This document shows, in pieces, positions 9,443-17,669 of a stretch of DNA of 64,000 nt (its first letter is position 1; each line of letters opens with the position of its first letter). The stretch is from NCBI RefSeq assembly GCF_002849695.1, contig NZ_CP018937.1:1426001-1490000 (forward strand), given 5' to 3'. The stretch comes from Bacteroides fragilis. GTDB lineage: Bacteria > Bacteroidota > Bacteroidia > Bacteroidales > Bacteroidaceae. The notes below the pieces were generated by a model that ran no database searches, was not told the DNA's origin, and saw only the letters and a program-made list of their open reading frames with translations. Made by a program: the position numbers and the translations under genes.

Positions 9443-10378
9443 ATGAAACAAGTATTAGAATATTGTTTGCTTTCATTAAGTCTGTTTCTCTTTTTCTCTT
9501 GTGGGAAGGAGGAAGAAGGATCTATCCCAACCGATAGACAAGTGCCTATCGGGGTCACGGAAGCTTCTTTGAGTACGAGAGTGTCCACACGCGGAGTGAT
9601 CAATACTGCTACTTATAAATTGGGTCTTTTCCGTACGAACGCTAACGGATATCCACCTCAGTATGATGCTCCCTATACTTACAGTGCAGCCGGTTGGACC
9701 GCATTCACAGAAATACTGGTGGATCACCGTCCGGTGGGGCTGTACGCATATTATCCTTATCAGTCTGTATCATTTGTCGATAACACGACGACTGCGACTT
9801 TAGTTGCCCAAATTTATGATGTAGCTAAAGATGTGTGTTACGGTACCGCTGCGGCTGTTGATGGATCAGCGGTGATAAATAATGATCATAAAGCAGTGCA
9901 ATTTCTTAATATGAAACATGCGTATGCCCGGTTGAAACTTACATTTGTCCGAGGGACGAATGTGATGTCAGGCCGTAAATGTAAAATTGAAAACATAGTG
10001 TTGAAGAATAATTCAACCAATTTTTATCTTCAGCGGCAAGTCGATATAACTACCGGCACGATTACCGGAGGGACCCCTGCGGCGGGGGGATATGTATACA
10101 ATCCGAATGTAGAAATTCCATCCGGGAACCGGGTTTATGAATATTTACTTCCTCCGCAACCTTTGACCGATAGTAAATTGACCATTTCGGTAACGGTAGA
10201 TGGTGAAGTCCGTACGGTCACGGTTACTGCGTTTGGCGGCGCATTGAATGCAGGAGGATACTATCATGTTACATTGACAATCAATGATGTGCAGATTGTT
10301 CCGAGTGCGAATGTAATTGACAATGGGTATGCGACGGATAATACTACCATTCAGAATAATACTCCAAGTGTGGTTTAA
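9443..10378 (+). CDS. Fimbrillin-like lipoprotein, 311 aa (subgroup A)
   Basis: Third subgroup A copy and the last fimbrillin of the array. The signal peptide ends FFSC (Cys20) and STRGV (48-52) marks the candidate maturation site. It retains the intact C-terminal half missing from the frameshifted copy: YNPNVEIPSGNRVYEYLLPPQPL, TISVTVDGEVRTV and LNAGGYYHVTLTI. Stretches such as NGYPPQYDAPYTY and DHRPVGLYAYYPYQSVSFVDN are nearly identical to the copy at 6899, so these two are each other's closest relatives in the window. A 94-base gap without an obvious terminator separates it from the accessory genes. Confidence 0.82.
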   Translation: MKQVLEYCLLSLSLFLFFSCGKEEEGSIPTDRQVPIGVTEASLSTRVSTRGVINTATYKLGLFRTNANGYPPQYDAPYTYSAAGWTAFTEILVDHRPVGLYAYYPYQSVSFVDNTTTATLVAQIYDVAKDVCYGTAAAVDGSAVINNDHKAVQFLNMKHAYARLKLTFVRGTNVMSGRKCKIENIVLKNNSTNFYLQRQVDITTGTITGGTPAAGGYVYNPNVEIPSGNRVYEYLLPPQPLTDSKLTISVTVDGEVRTVTVTAFGGALNAGGYYHVTLTINDVQIVPSANVIDNGYATDNTTIQNNTPSVV

Positions 10379-10472
10379 AATGACTGATGATAAATGATAG
10401 GAGAGGCTCGCTAAGTGTGAGGTTTATACGGGCTATCCACACCTTTTAATAAATTGATTTTAGATAGATAAG

Positions 10473-11657
10473 ATGAAAAGAGAACTGAGCATGGTCTTGT
10501 GTCTGCTGTTACTTCCGGGAATGGCAGGAGCGAAGGCCGGTGCCGACTCGCCGGAAAAAAAAACGGTGTCGGCAGTGAATAACAAACAGAAGGTACGACA
10601 GAAAATAACCCCGGTAGGTACTCGAAAGTCTACCTCGGTACGCCCTTTGTCCGTATGCGAGGTGAAGGTTGATCTGCCTACAGACAGCATGCTGCTCTCG
10701 TGGGTAGGCTTTTTGTCGCCTTCGGCTACGGAGGCACCGAAGGTTGAGGAGGTACGGCAGACGGTGCGTGGCAGCATCGTGCTGGATTACAGTCGTGGGC
10801 AGAAAACGAAGTATGATGCGCGTAACTTTGTAGAAGCTGTTTACAAACTTTTGGCTGTGACACGTCCGCTTAAAGAAACACCGGGTGTGAGTCTGGAAGG
10901 TATTCGTTTGACAGGTTATACGGCTCCGGACGGTGACTATCGGGCAAACGAACGTTTGGGCTTACAACGCGCACTGGCATTGAAAGATTATATCCGGCGG
11001 GAGAAAAGCTTCGGCACAGTGCCTTTTGAGGTGAACTGGATAGCGGAGGATTGGAAAGGACTGACCGATCTGATAGTTGGGTCGGAGATGGCATTCAAAG
11101 AGTCTGTACTCGACATTATCCGTACAGTGGATGTGGTGGACGGGCGCGAACGAATGCTGATGGATTTGGCGGGTGGGACTGCCTATCACTATTTGTCGTC
11201 AGCTTTCTTCGGGAAGTTGCGTCGTATCGACTACGAGGTAAGCTACGTAGACGGAAGCTTGGCGGCACAGCCATCAACAGGCATGACAGAAGGGGAGGCA
11301 GTTGTTACTTCGGGCAAACCGGAAGCATTCTCGGTGGCGGACTTCTGCCGCTTGGCAGAAGCACATGCCGTAGGTTCGGCTGAATTCAATGACTTGATGG
11401 ACTTGGCGGGACGTCTTTATCCGGACAGTCCGGTGGCGTGCATCAACGCTGCCGGAGTAGCCTTGTTGCGCCGCGATACGGAGCGTGCCCGGAGATATCT
11501 GCAACGCTTTGCCACCCTGCCTGAGGCCGGGTGTAACATGGGCATTCTCTGTCTGCTTGAAGGTGACCGGGGAAAGGCGGAAGTTTACCTGAGCCTGGCA
11601 CAGGCAGGAGGAAGCGTGCCGGCAGGGAGGGCACTGCGCTTCGTGCAAAGTAAGTAA
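10473..11657 (+). CDS. Exported OmpA-like/TPR protein linked to fimbriae, 394 aa
   Basis: Has a cleavable signal peptide (to about residue 20, PGMAGA). Residues about 144-175 carry an OmpA-like pattern (IRLTGYTAPDGDYRANERL followed by QRALALKDYI), the part that in OmpA proteins contacts peptidoglycan. The C-terminal third (about 295-390) looks like helical TPR-type repeats (EFNDLMDLAGRLYPDSPVACINAAGVALL, RRDTERARRYL). This organisation matches the C-terminal part of the DUF3868-type proteins that accompany Bacteroides fimbrillin operons, although I do not recognise a full DUF3868 domain at the N-terminus. Likely role: anchoring or assembly of the fibres made by the upstream genes. Function is inferred from family and context. 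Confidence 0.6.
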   Translation: MKRELSMVLCLLLLPGMAGAKAGADSPEKKTVSAVNNKQKVRQKITPVGTRKSTSVRPLSVCEVKVDLPTDSMLLSWVGFLSPSATEAPKVEEVRQTVRGSIVLDYSRGQKTKYDARNFVEAVYKLLAVTRPLKETPGVSLEGIRLTGYTAPDGDYRANERLGLQRALALKDYIRREKSFGTVPFEVNWIAEDWKGLTDLIVGSEMAFKESVLDIIRTVDVVDGRERMLMDLAGGTAYHYLSSAFFGKLRRIDYEVSYVDGSLAAQPSTGMTEGEAVVTSGKPEAFSVADFCRLAEAHAVGSAEFNDLMDLAGRLYPDSPVACINAAGVALLRRDTERARRYLQRFATLPEAGCNMGILCLLEGDRGKAEVYLSLAQAGGSVPAGRALRFVQSK

Positions 11658-11659
11658 AG

Positions 11660-11773
11660 GCTCACCACAGAATACGCAGATTCACACGGAGTCGTTTTTT
11701 CTCTCCGTGTGGTTGCATTTAGTAAAGTATGAATAAAGAATCTGTGAAAATCTGTGTAATCTGTGGTGAAAAG
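11660..11773. repeat. Intergenic palindromic repeat of the CACAGAG family
   Basis: The 146-base gap between the OmpA-like gene and the next chosen start contains CTCACCACAGAATACGCAGA on the left, a central TTTTTTCTC, CTCCGTGTGG and then AATCTGTGAAAATCTGTGTA followed by ATCTGTGGTG. The ends (CACCACAGA and TCTGTGGTG) and the inner CACACGGAG/CTCCGTGTG are inverted copies, so the segment can fold into a long imperfect hairpin. Related elements occur elsewhere in the window at 14183, 19604, 44201, 45453 and 47305. Confidence 0.65.
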
Positions 11774-11803
11774 AAAAATGGAAAACACAAACTGACGAAA
11801 GTT

Positions 11804-13777
11804 ATGGATATAGCGGAAATAGCAACAATGGCATTTATCGCTTCGGGGATGACATACAACGCCGTGAAGTATTGGCGGGTAAACCGAAAGGTGCACATTG
11901 CCCGTGAGTGGCCGGTGAGTCTGATTCTGAAACGTATGGATTATTTGTCGGAAGAGTGCCGGAGAGCGGTCTTGTTGGTCTTTGACCGACGAGGATATCT
12001 GGTGCGCAAGTACCCTGAGGCGGATGTGCTGAAACGGAAAAAGAAATGGCGGCTGCGTTGCACTGTACAGGAGGGGATGTTGAACTTCTGTGTGCTATTC
12101 ACCCCCCATGCGCTTTGCCTGAGCGGGATACATCATCGTGATGATGTGGATCGCCTGTTTGCCGGTCATACCGGCATCTGTATTGCCGAAACTGGATTAC
12201 AGGAGATTGTTCATGGCGCATCGTTGGAGTTGATAGCTGCCGGTACGGAAACAGACGAGGAAAATGAGAAGACCGATTCTGCCACATTGGATGCATTGCT
12301 TCCGGGAGAATTGGTTACGGACGCAATGGCAAAGGATCTTCCGGTAGAGTTGAAGGGGTGTAGCGAACAATGGTATACGGGAAGCGTGCATTATGCGAAA
12401 GGTGAACCGGATAACTGGCTTGCCGTGCGCCGTGAGGGGGACCGGCTGTTGATGCAGTTTCGTACCAACTTTTCTGCCGTGGAACGGGAGGCAACCATTG
12501 AGATAGGGAATGGCGAGGGAGTACACTTGCTCAAGGTGCGTCAGCAGGTGATGGGTATTCATCCCACGTTGACGGTCAGTCGTCGGCTCTATGTCAGTGC
12601 CGGGCGGAAGAACGAGGCTGTGACGCTAACCGTTATCCCTGACAATGAACAGGCATGTTGGTGCGTGAAGAGTGCTAACGCTAACGACGGTGGATGTTGG
12701 TATTCGGTCTATCCGCCTGTGGGCCTGCAACAGAAAGGGAGTCAGAACTTGAAAGTACATCTTGAAGCGAAACCAGCCAATGTGCGCTCGCGCTCGCTGG
12801 CTCTGACGTTGGAGACGGGTACATATCCTTTCAGCCAGACGACAGATCTGTTATTGATGCAGGGTGTCTGCTTTGATTATTATATAGAGTATCCGCCGGA
12901 AGATCCTTGTGCACGACATAGCGGAGTGATAGAGATGCCACCGGGTTACAGGGAGGAGGTGAGGACATACAGTGTGTGTGTGGACAGTAACCAGTCGTGG
13001 CGTATCGTGAGCGATGAGGCGGCGGCCTGGGTGGAGGTGAGCGAACCTGAACTGTTGCAGGGACATTATGACGGACGGTTCACGGTGAAGGTACATTCTA
13101 ATGCAGGATACCGGGTACGTGGTGGATTTCCGGCAGCGCGTCACACGGTGCTCTCGTTGGTGAATGATACGGGCGTGGTACGCGATATCCTTATTTATCA
13201 AGGTGGATACGTACGTATCCGGGGTAAATATTGGCTGGACCGTAATCTGGCGGCAGGCGGGAAATTAGCACAGGTAGCCATCCCGTTGGGGTTGGAAGTG
13301 GGTACCACACTTAATCAGGGTACGTATTTTCAGTTTGGCTGTCCTACTGATCGATGGGAGGAGAATTTTACGCCCTGTCGCGGCAGTTGGTACGATGGCA
13401 CGGCAGAGAGTCCTGCACGGATTAATGAGTTGGACCCTTCACCGGAGGGGTGGCGGCTACCATCGCGTATTGAAATGGAGGCATTGATGAACAGTCCCGC
13501 TGCTCCGATGGAGCTTCAACGGGAGGAGGACCGGACGAATATCTGCCTTCTGAGTGACGACGGAGTACCAGTATACCTGCCGCTGTGCGGACACCGGAGC
13601 CATATCAACGGCTGCCGGATTGTGGTTCCGCACGGTCATCGTTACTGGACGGGGAGTAGTCAAAGTCCGGTATATGGCTATTCGCTTTGCGTAGAACCCA
13701 GTCGACAGATGTATTTGATGCACGATATGAAGAAATATGGGTTTCCGGTAAGAAGCGTGATGAATGATGAACTATAA
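11804..13777 (+). CDS. BACON/FISUMP-like surface-associated protein, 657 aa
   Basis: A large protein of unknown biochemical activity. The start at 11804 is preferred because the upstream in-frame ATG at 11729 lies inside the intergenic repeat and would encode a repeat-derived peptide. No clear signal peptide is seen; residues 1-25 are only mildly hydrophobic. Around 385-465 there is a BACON-like beta segment (SYSVCVDSNQSW-type element, here TYSVCVDSNQSWRIVSDE, then ILIYQGGYV). From about 475 a FISUMP-like domain follows: YWLDRNLAAGG, GTYFQFGCPTDRW, SPEGWRLPSRIEMEALM and YWTGSS. This is the same broad fold class as the tails of the fimbrillins at 4220 and 7883, which ties it to the adhesive structure. 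It overlaps the next gene by 14 bases. Confidence 0.6.
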   Translation: MDIAEIATMAFIASGMTYNAVKYWRVNRKVHIAREWPVSLILKRMDYLSEECRRAVLLVFDRRGYLVRKYPEADVLKRKKKWRLRCTVQEGMLNFCVLFTPHALCLSGIHHRDDVDRLFAGHTGICIAETGLQEIVHGASLELIAAGTETDEENEKTDSATLDALLPGELVTDAMAKDLPVELKGCSEQWYTGSVHYAKGEPDNWLAVRREGDRLLMQFRTNFSAVEREATIEIGNGEGVHLLKVRQQVMGIHPTLTVSRRLYVSAGRKNEAVTLTVIPDNEQACWCVKSANANDGGCWYSVYPPVGLQQKGSQNLKVHLEAKPANVRSRSLALTLETGTYPFSQTTDLLLMQGVCFDYYIEYPPEDPCARHSGVIEMPPGYREEVRTYSVCVDSNQSWRIVSDEAAAWVEVSEPELLQGHYDGRFTVKVHSNAGYRVRGGFPAARHTVLSLVNDTGVVRDILIYQGGYVRIRGKYWLDRNLAAGGKLAQVAIPLGLEVGTTLNQGTYFQFGCPTDRWEENFTPCRGSWYDGTAESPARINELDPSPEGWRLPSRIEMEALMNSPAAPMELQREEDRTNICLLSDDGVPVYLPLCGHRSHINGCRIVVPHGHRYWTGSSQSPVYGYSLCVEPSRQMYLMHDMKKYGFPVRSVMNDEL

Positions 13778-14165
13778 ACGATTAACTAGGAAGGGTATGA
13801 TAGAAATAAGGAAGATTGAAGAGGTACGGAGAGGTGTGGATATTCCGGAGATTACGGGTATTTATGATCCGCTGAGCGGAAAGAAAGACGGGACGATCAC
13901 ACCAATGGCACCGTTGGTGGTTTGGGGACGTAATTTGAGACATTATGCGCTGGAGGATTTTAAATTGTGTCTGGTGGCACAGAGGAAACCGGTGGAGGTA
14001 ATCGAGATCAAACTTGTGTATACATATTCGGATAAGAAGGTGATTGCGGCTATTCCGGAACTCAAACCGGGAGAATATCGTCCTGCGGTACGATTGAAGG
14101 ATGATGAAGGAAAGGTGTATGTGTTGCCTGCGGTGTGGGTGGTGAGGGGAAGATGGAGAAGATGA
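13764..14165 (+). CDS. Unknown protein, 133 aa, IPT/DUF4469-like beta domain
   Basis: Not firmly recognised. The first ATG overlaps the upstream gene by 14 bases; Met12 at 13797 follows an AGGAAGGGT stretch and may be the real start. The body has ITGIYDPLSGKKDGTITP, then WGRNL, IPELKPGEYRPAVRL and VWVV. The pattern 'P...V.G..L...D...V.L......P.V.I..I......I...IP.L.PG.Y...V' resembles the single immunoglobulin-like domain of DUF4469/IPT proteins. No signal peptide or catalytic motif is visible. Position at the end of the fibre locus suggests a helper role; that is inference only. Confidence 0.45.
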   Translation: MMNYKRLTRKGMIEIRKIEEVRRGVDIPEITGIYDPLSGKKDGTITPMAPLVVWGRNLRHYALEDFKLCLVAQRKPVEVIEIKLVYTYSDKKVIAAIPELKPGEYRPAVRLKDDEGKVYVLPAVWVVRGRWRR

Positions 14166-14182
14166 GGGACAATAAACGGATT

Positions 14183-14270
14183 TACCACGATAGATATATA
14201 GTAACACAAAGTTTCTTAATATATGGAATTAAGTACTATATGTCTTTGTGAGACTCTGTGGCGAAATAAT
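14183..14270. repeat. Degenerate intergenic palindrome
   Basis: TTTACCACGA at the left and CTCTGTGGCGAAA at the right, with inner AACACAAAG and CTTTGTGAGA, form a weak inverted arrangement. It resembles the CACAGAG-family elements elsewhere in the window but is more eroded. Confidence 0.4.
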
Positions 14271-14274
14271 AAGC

Positions 14275-15291
14275 ATGAACAAAATGAATATAAAGAAGAA
14301 GTTGGTGGCATTTGTATCGACGGTAGTGTTGATGGCCCTGGTGGTGGTTTGTCTGGGTCTGCTGCTGGTAAAAGTTTGTTCGGGGATGGATGAATGGAAA
14401 GAGGTAAGAATAGAACCGGTAGTTGGATCTGCGGCGAAAGATTCAGTACATGTAGTGCATTACACACGGCCGGAGATACCACAGGTGATGACTGAGCCAA
14501 CGGATCGGGCGGCATATTACGTGAAACATTATTGGGATAACTACTTGGTGGATGATACGGCGTGGGTGAACGGCATGGATACGGAGCAACTGTATGCCGA
14601 CTTCATCGACGCGCTGAAGTATGCCGAGCCGGAGGCAAATTTGAAGGCGTTGTATACCATGATGGTGAGGATGGAGGCAGACAGTACGGCGTACAAGCGT
14701 TTCTGCCTGCTGGGTGAGAAGTATCTTTACGAACCGAACTCGCCGATGCGCAACGAGGATTATTACATCGCTGTGTTGGAACAAATGGTGGCATCCGGGC
14801 GGCTGACGGAGTGGGAGAAGATACGCCCTGCGGATCGCTTGAAACAGGCGCGCAAGAACCGGCCGGGGATGAAGGCAGCAGATTTTGCGTACGTCACCCC
14901 GAAGGGTGAGAGCGGGCGGATGAGCGGATTGAAGGCAGAGTATACGTTGCTGTTTTTCTATGATCCGGACTGCTCAAACTGCCGGAAATTTGAGAAGGTA
15001 TTTGAGGAGATGCCCGCTTTTGTAGAGATGGTGGAACAAGGGACGCTGCGCGTGCTGGCTGTCTATCCGGATGAGAACGAAGAAGAATGGCTGGTGAAGT
15101 CGGCACACATGCCGCGGGGATGGATTGTAGGCTGGAATAAGGCGGGGGATATCCGCAGCCGGCAGCTGTATGACATTCATGCCACGCCGAGCCTCTATTT
15201 GCTGGACCGCCGGAAGCGGGTGATCCTGAAGGACGCATCGATGGACCAGTTAATCGGTTATCTGGCGACACGGGACGCAAAGAAGAAATAA
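14275..15291 (+). CDS. Membrane-anchored thioredoxin-like protein (DUF5106-type), 338 aa
   Basis: The start at 14275 is chosen because the upstream in-frame ATG at 14248 lies in the repeat. Residues about 8-35 form one hydrophobic segment, probably an uncleaved anchor or signal. The middle (about 60-200) is helical and contains YYVKHYWDNY, typical of DUF5106 regions that precede TlpA-like domains in Bacteroidales. The C-terminal part (about 205-335) is a thioredoxin fold with LLFFYDPDCSNCRKF, active-site Cys233 and Cys236, and the cis-Pro region HATPSLYLLD. Likely a periplasm-facing thiol oxidoreductase. Its partner is unknown; the fibre genes upstream contain few conserved Cys, so a specific link to them is not shown. 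Confidence 0.72.
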   Translation: MNKMNIKKKLVAFVSTVVLMALVVVCLGLLLVKVCSGMDEWKEVRIEPVVGSAAKDSVHVVHYTRPEIPQVMTEPTDRAAYYVKHYWDNYLVDDTAWVNGMDTEQLYADFIDALKYAEPEANLKALYTMMVRMEADSTAYKRFCLLGEKYLYEPNSPMRNEDYYIAVLEQMVASGRLTEWEKIRPADRLKQARKNRPGMKAADFAYVTPKGESGRMSGLKAEYTLLFFYDPDCSNCRKFEKVFEEMPAFVEMVEQGTLRVLAVYPDENEEEWLVKSAHMPRGWIVGWNKAGDIRSRQLYDIHATPSLYLLDRRKRVILKDASMDQLIGYLATRDAKKK

Positions 15292-15311
15292 AGACATTGA
15301 AGATCTGTCTG

Positions 15312-15398
15312 ACCCCGGTTACCTCTTTCTATAAGAGCATGTACAACAGTGGTTGTCGTTTATTCTTGTTAGGGGCTAATTGAAGGAGGTACCGGGGT
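15312..15398. repeat. Long-loop inverted repeat between convergent genes
   Basis: ACCCCGGTTACCTC (15312-15325) and GAGGTACCGGGGT (15386-15398) are inverted copies with one bulged base, separated by 60 bases and followed by TTT. They lie in the 145-base gap between two convergent genes. This could act as a terminator or be an eroded mobile-element end. A fragment CACCTCTGTGGTGAAAT of the palindrome family follows at about 15405. Confidence 0.45.
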
Positions 15399-15436
15399 TT
15401 TATTCACCTCTGTGGTGAAATCTTTATTTGAAGCCA

Positions 15437-17560
15437 TTATTCGATATTCATCGTCAACTGTATCCGTTTCCGTTCGAAGTCAATGCTCAGTACTTTCACT
15501 GTGACGTGCTGATGGATGGAGACCACTTCGGTGGGATCGGTGATGAATCGGTTGGCAAGCTGGGAGAGATGGACAAGCCCGTTTTCCTTGATGCCTATGT
15601 CCACGAAAGCACCGAAATTGGTGATATTGCTGACGATACCGGGAAGCACCATGCCTTCGCGGAGGTCATTGATGGTGCGAACATTCCGGTCGAATTCAAA
15701 AACCTGTATCGTGTCGCGCGGGTCACGTCCCGGTTTATCAAGCTCTTGGAGAATATCTTTCAGAGTGGGGAGCCCTACAGTGGGGGTGATATACTTTTCT
15801 ACTTCGATACGGTTGCGCAGGGCTTTGTCGGCAATTAATTGGGGTACGGTACACGAAAGATCCTTCGCCATTTGATTGACGATACCATAACTCTCGGGGT
15901 GTACGGCGGTGTTGTCCAGTGGGTTCTCACCTCCGGCGATGCGAAGGAACCCTGCGCACTGTTCAAAGGCTTTGGCTCCCATGCGGGGTACTTTCATCAA
16001 CTCTTTGCGAGAAGAGAAGGCGCCGTTGGCGGCACGGTAGGAGACGATGTTCTGTGCCAGTTGCGGACCCAGCCCGGAGATGTAGGTGAGCAGATGACTA
16101 CTGGCGGTATTGAGGTTGACGCCTACCTGGTTGACACAGTTCTCAACCGTCTGGTCGAGCGATTTCTTCAGCTTCGTCTGGTCTACGTCATGCTGGTACT
16201 GACCTACACCGATGGATTTGGGGTCGATTTTTACCAGTTCCGCCAACGGGTCCATCAGGCGGCGGGCAATGGATACGGCGCCGCGGACGGTGACATCATA
16301 ATCGGGGAACTCGTCGCGGGCTATCTTGGAAGCGGAGTAGATGGAAGCACCCTGCTCACTGACGACAAATACCTGTACGGGACGGTCGAACTGCTGGTGG
16401 GTGACAAAGGTTTCTGTCTCGCGGCTGGCAGTCCCATTGCCGATGGCGATAGCTTCTATCTTGTAGGCTTCTATCATTTTCCGGAGTTTGGATGCGGCTT
16501 CGGCTTTTTTGTCTACCGGGGGATGCGGGTAGATATTTTCGTTGTGTACCAGATTACCTTGCGCGTCGAGACAGACTACCTTGCAACCGGTACGGAATCC
16601 GGGGTCGATGCCCATGACACGTTTTTGCCCCAGAGGCGGAGCAAGGAGCAGTTGGCGCAGGTTTTCGGCGAAAACACGGATGGCTTCATCGTCGGCCCTC
16701 TCTTTACTGAGGGCGGCAAACTCAGTTTCAATGGAAGGCTTTAGCAGGCGGCGGTAGGCATCCTGCACGGCTTCGGATACATGGCGTCCGCATTCGTTGG
16801 TGCTGCGTACGAACTGGCGATAGAGTCGTTCGAGGCATTCATCGTCGTCAGGGGTGATACTGACCTTCAGCAAACCTTCGGCCTCGGCACGGCGGATGGC
16901 GAGCAGGCGGTGTGAAGTGCAGCGTTTCAGGGGAGAAGAGAAGTCGAAATAGTCACGGTATTTGGCAGCTTCTTCATCTTTTCCTTTTACTACTTTGGCA
17001 GTGATAACAGCTTGACGGGCAAAGAGGTTACGCACGGCATTGCGGGCACGTTCGTCTTCGCTAACTTGCTCGGCAATGATGTCCCGGGCGCCTTTCAGGG
17101 CATCATCGGCATCTTTGACATCGCCTTTCACGAAGGCGGAAACCCGGGCGTTGAGGTTGTTCTCCCGCTGCATCATTATCAACAGGGCGAGGGGCTCGAG
17201 CCCTTTCTGACGGGCGGCTTCCGCACGGGTCTTGCGTTTAGGCTTGTAGGGCAGGTAGATATCTTCAAGGGCAGTGGCATCCCAGGTCGCATCGATGCGT
17301 TGCTGCAATTCGGGTGTCAGTTTGCCCTGTTCACTGATGGTGCCGAAAATGGTCTCTTTACGCTTGGCGAGGTCGGAGAGTTTATCGTACTGCGTTTTGA
17401 TAGCTTCTATCTGCACTTCGTCCAGGCCGCCCGTGATTTCTTTACGATAGCGGCTGATGAAAGGGATAGTGGCTCCCTCGGCCAATAGCCTGAGGGTATT
17501 GCTGATTTGCTTTTCCGGCAGGTTGAGCGCTGCCGAAATCATTTTGTGAAAGATTTCCAT
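15437..17560 (-). CDS. tex: Tex family RNA-binding transcription accessory protein, 707 aa
   Basis: Homologue of Tex/YhgF, a cytoplasmic protein that binds nucleic acid and affects transcription and translation. The N-terminal helical region (LLAEGATIPFISRYRKEITGGLDEVQI) is characteristic. The YqgF-like RNase-H fold follows at about 320-450 (VMGIDPGFRTGCKVV, AIGNGTASRETE), then the helix-hairpin-helix part (NTASSHLLTYISGLGPQLAQ). The S1 domain closes the protein at about 635-705 (GMVLPGIVSNITNFGAFVDI, ENGLVHLSQL). The length is usual for the family at about 700-780. It is monocistronic and convergent with the thioredoxin-like gene. It shares a 109-base divergent intergenic region with the sensor kinase to its right. 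Confidence 0.95.
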   Translation of the reverse strand: MEIFHKMISAALNLPEKQISNTLRLLAEGATIPFISRYRKEITGGLDEVQIEAIKTQYDKLSDLAKRKETIFGTISEQGKLTPELQQRIDATWDATALEDIYLPYKPKRKTRAEAARQKGLEPLALLIMMQRENNLNARVSAFVKGDVKDADDALKGARDIIAEQVSEDERARNAVRNLFARQAVITAKVVKGKDEEAAKYRDYFDFSSPLKRCTSHRLLAIRRAEAEGLLKVSITPDDDECLERLYRQFVRSTNECGRHVSEAVQDAYRRLLKPSIETEFAALSKERADDEAIRVFAENLRQLLLAPPLGQKRVMGIDPGFRTGCKVVCLDAQGNLVHNENIYPHPPVDKKAEAASKLRKMIEAYKIEAIAIGNGTASRETETFVTHQQFDRPVQVFVVSEQGASIYSASKIARDEFPDYDVTVRGAVSIARRLMDPLAELVKIDPKSIGVGQYQHDVDQTKLKKSLDQTVENCVNQVGVNLNTASSHLLTYISGLGPQLAQNIVSYRAANGAFSSRKELMKVPRMGAKAFEQCAGFLRIAGGENPLDNTAVHPESYGIVNQMAKDLSCTVPQLIADKALRNRIEVEKYITPTVGLPTLKDILQELDKPGRDPRDTIQVFEFDRNVRTINDLREGMVLPGIVSNITNFGAFVDIGIKENGLVHLSQLANRFITDPTEVVSIHQHVTVKVLSIDFERKRIQLTMNIE

Positions 17561-17585
17561 AAACTATTTTTAGGACATTGAGCGA

Positions 17586-17634
17586 CAAATGTACGCAATA
17601 ATCTACTATAACCATCAACTTTTAGTATCTTTGC
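17586..17634. promoter_or_regulatory. Divergent promoters for tex and the sensor kinase
   Basis: On the minus strand TACATTTG (17593-17586) fits the Bacteroides -7 box TAnnTTTG upstream of tex. On the plus strand TATCTTTGC (17626-17634) precedes the kinase ATG by 36 bases. I see no strong -33 TTTG for the plus promoter. Confidence 0.6.
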
Positions 17635-17669
17635 GGGCATAAAAAACGGATACACACACTCTAAAACAG

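Noticed and set aside
11729..11803. Upstream start for the BACON/FISUMP-like protein
   Set aside because: The first 25 codons are translation of the intergenic palindrome, which recurs at unrelated places.
15839..17488. Long open frames on the strand opposite tex
   Set aside because: They are antisense shadows of a well-conserved Tex protein, with no domain signatures of their own.
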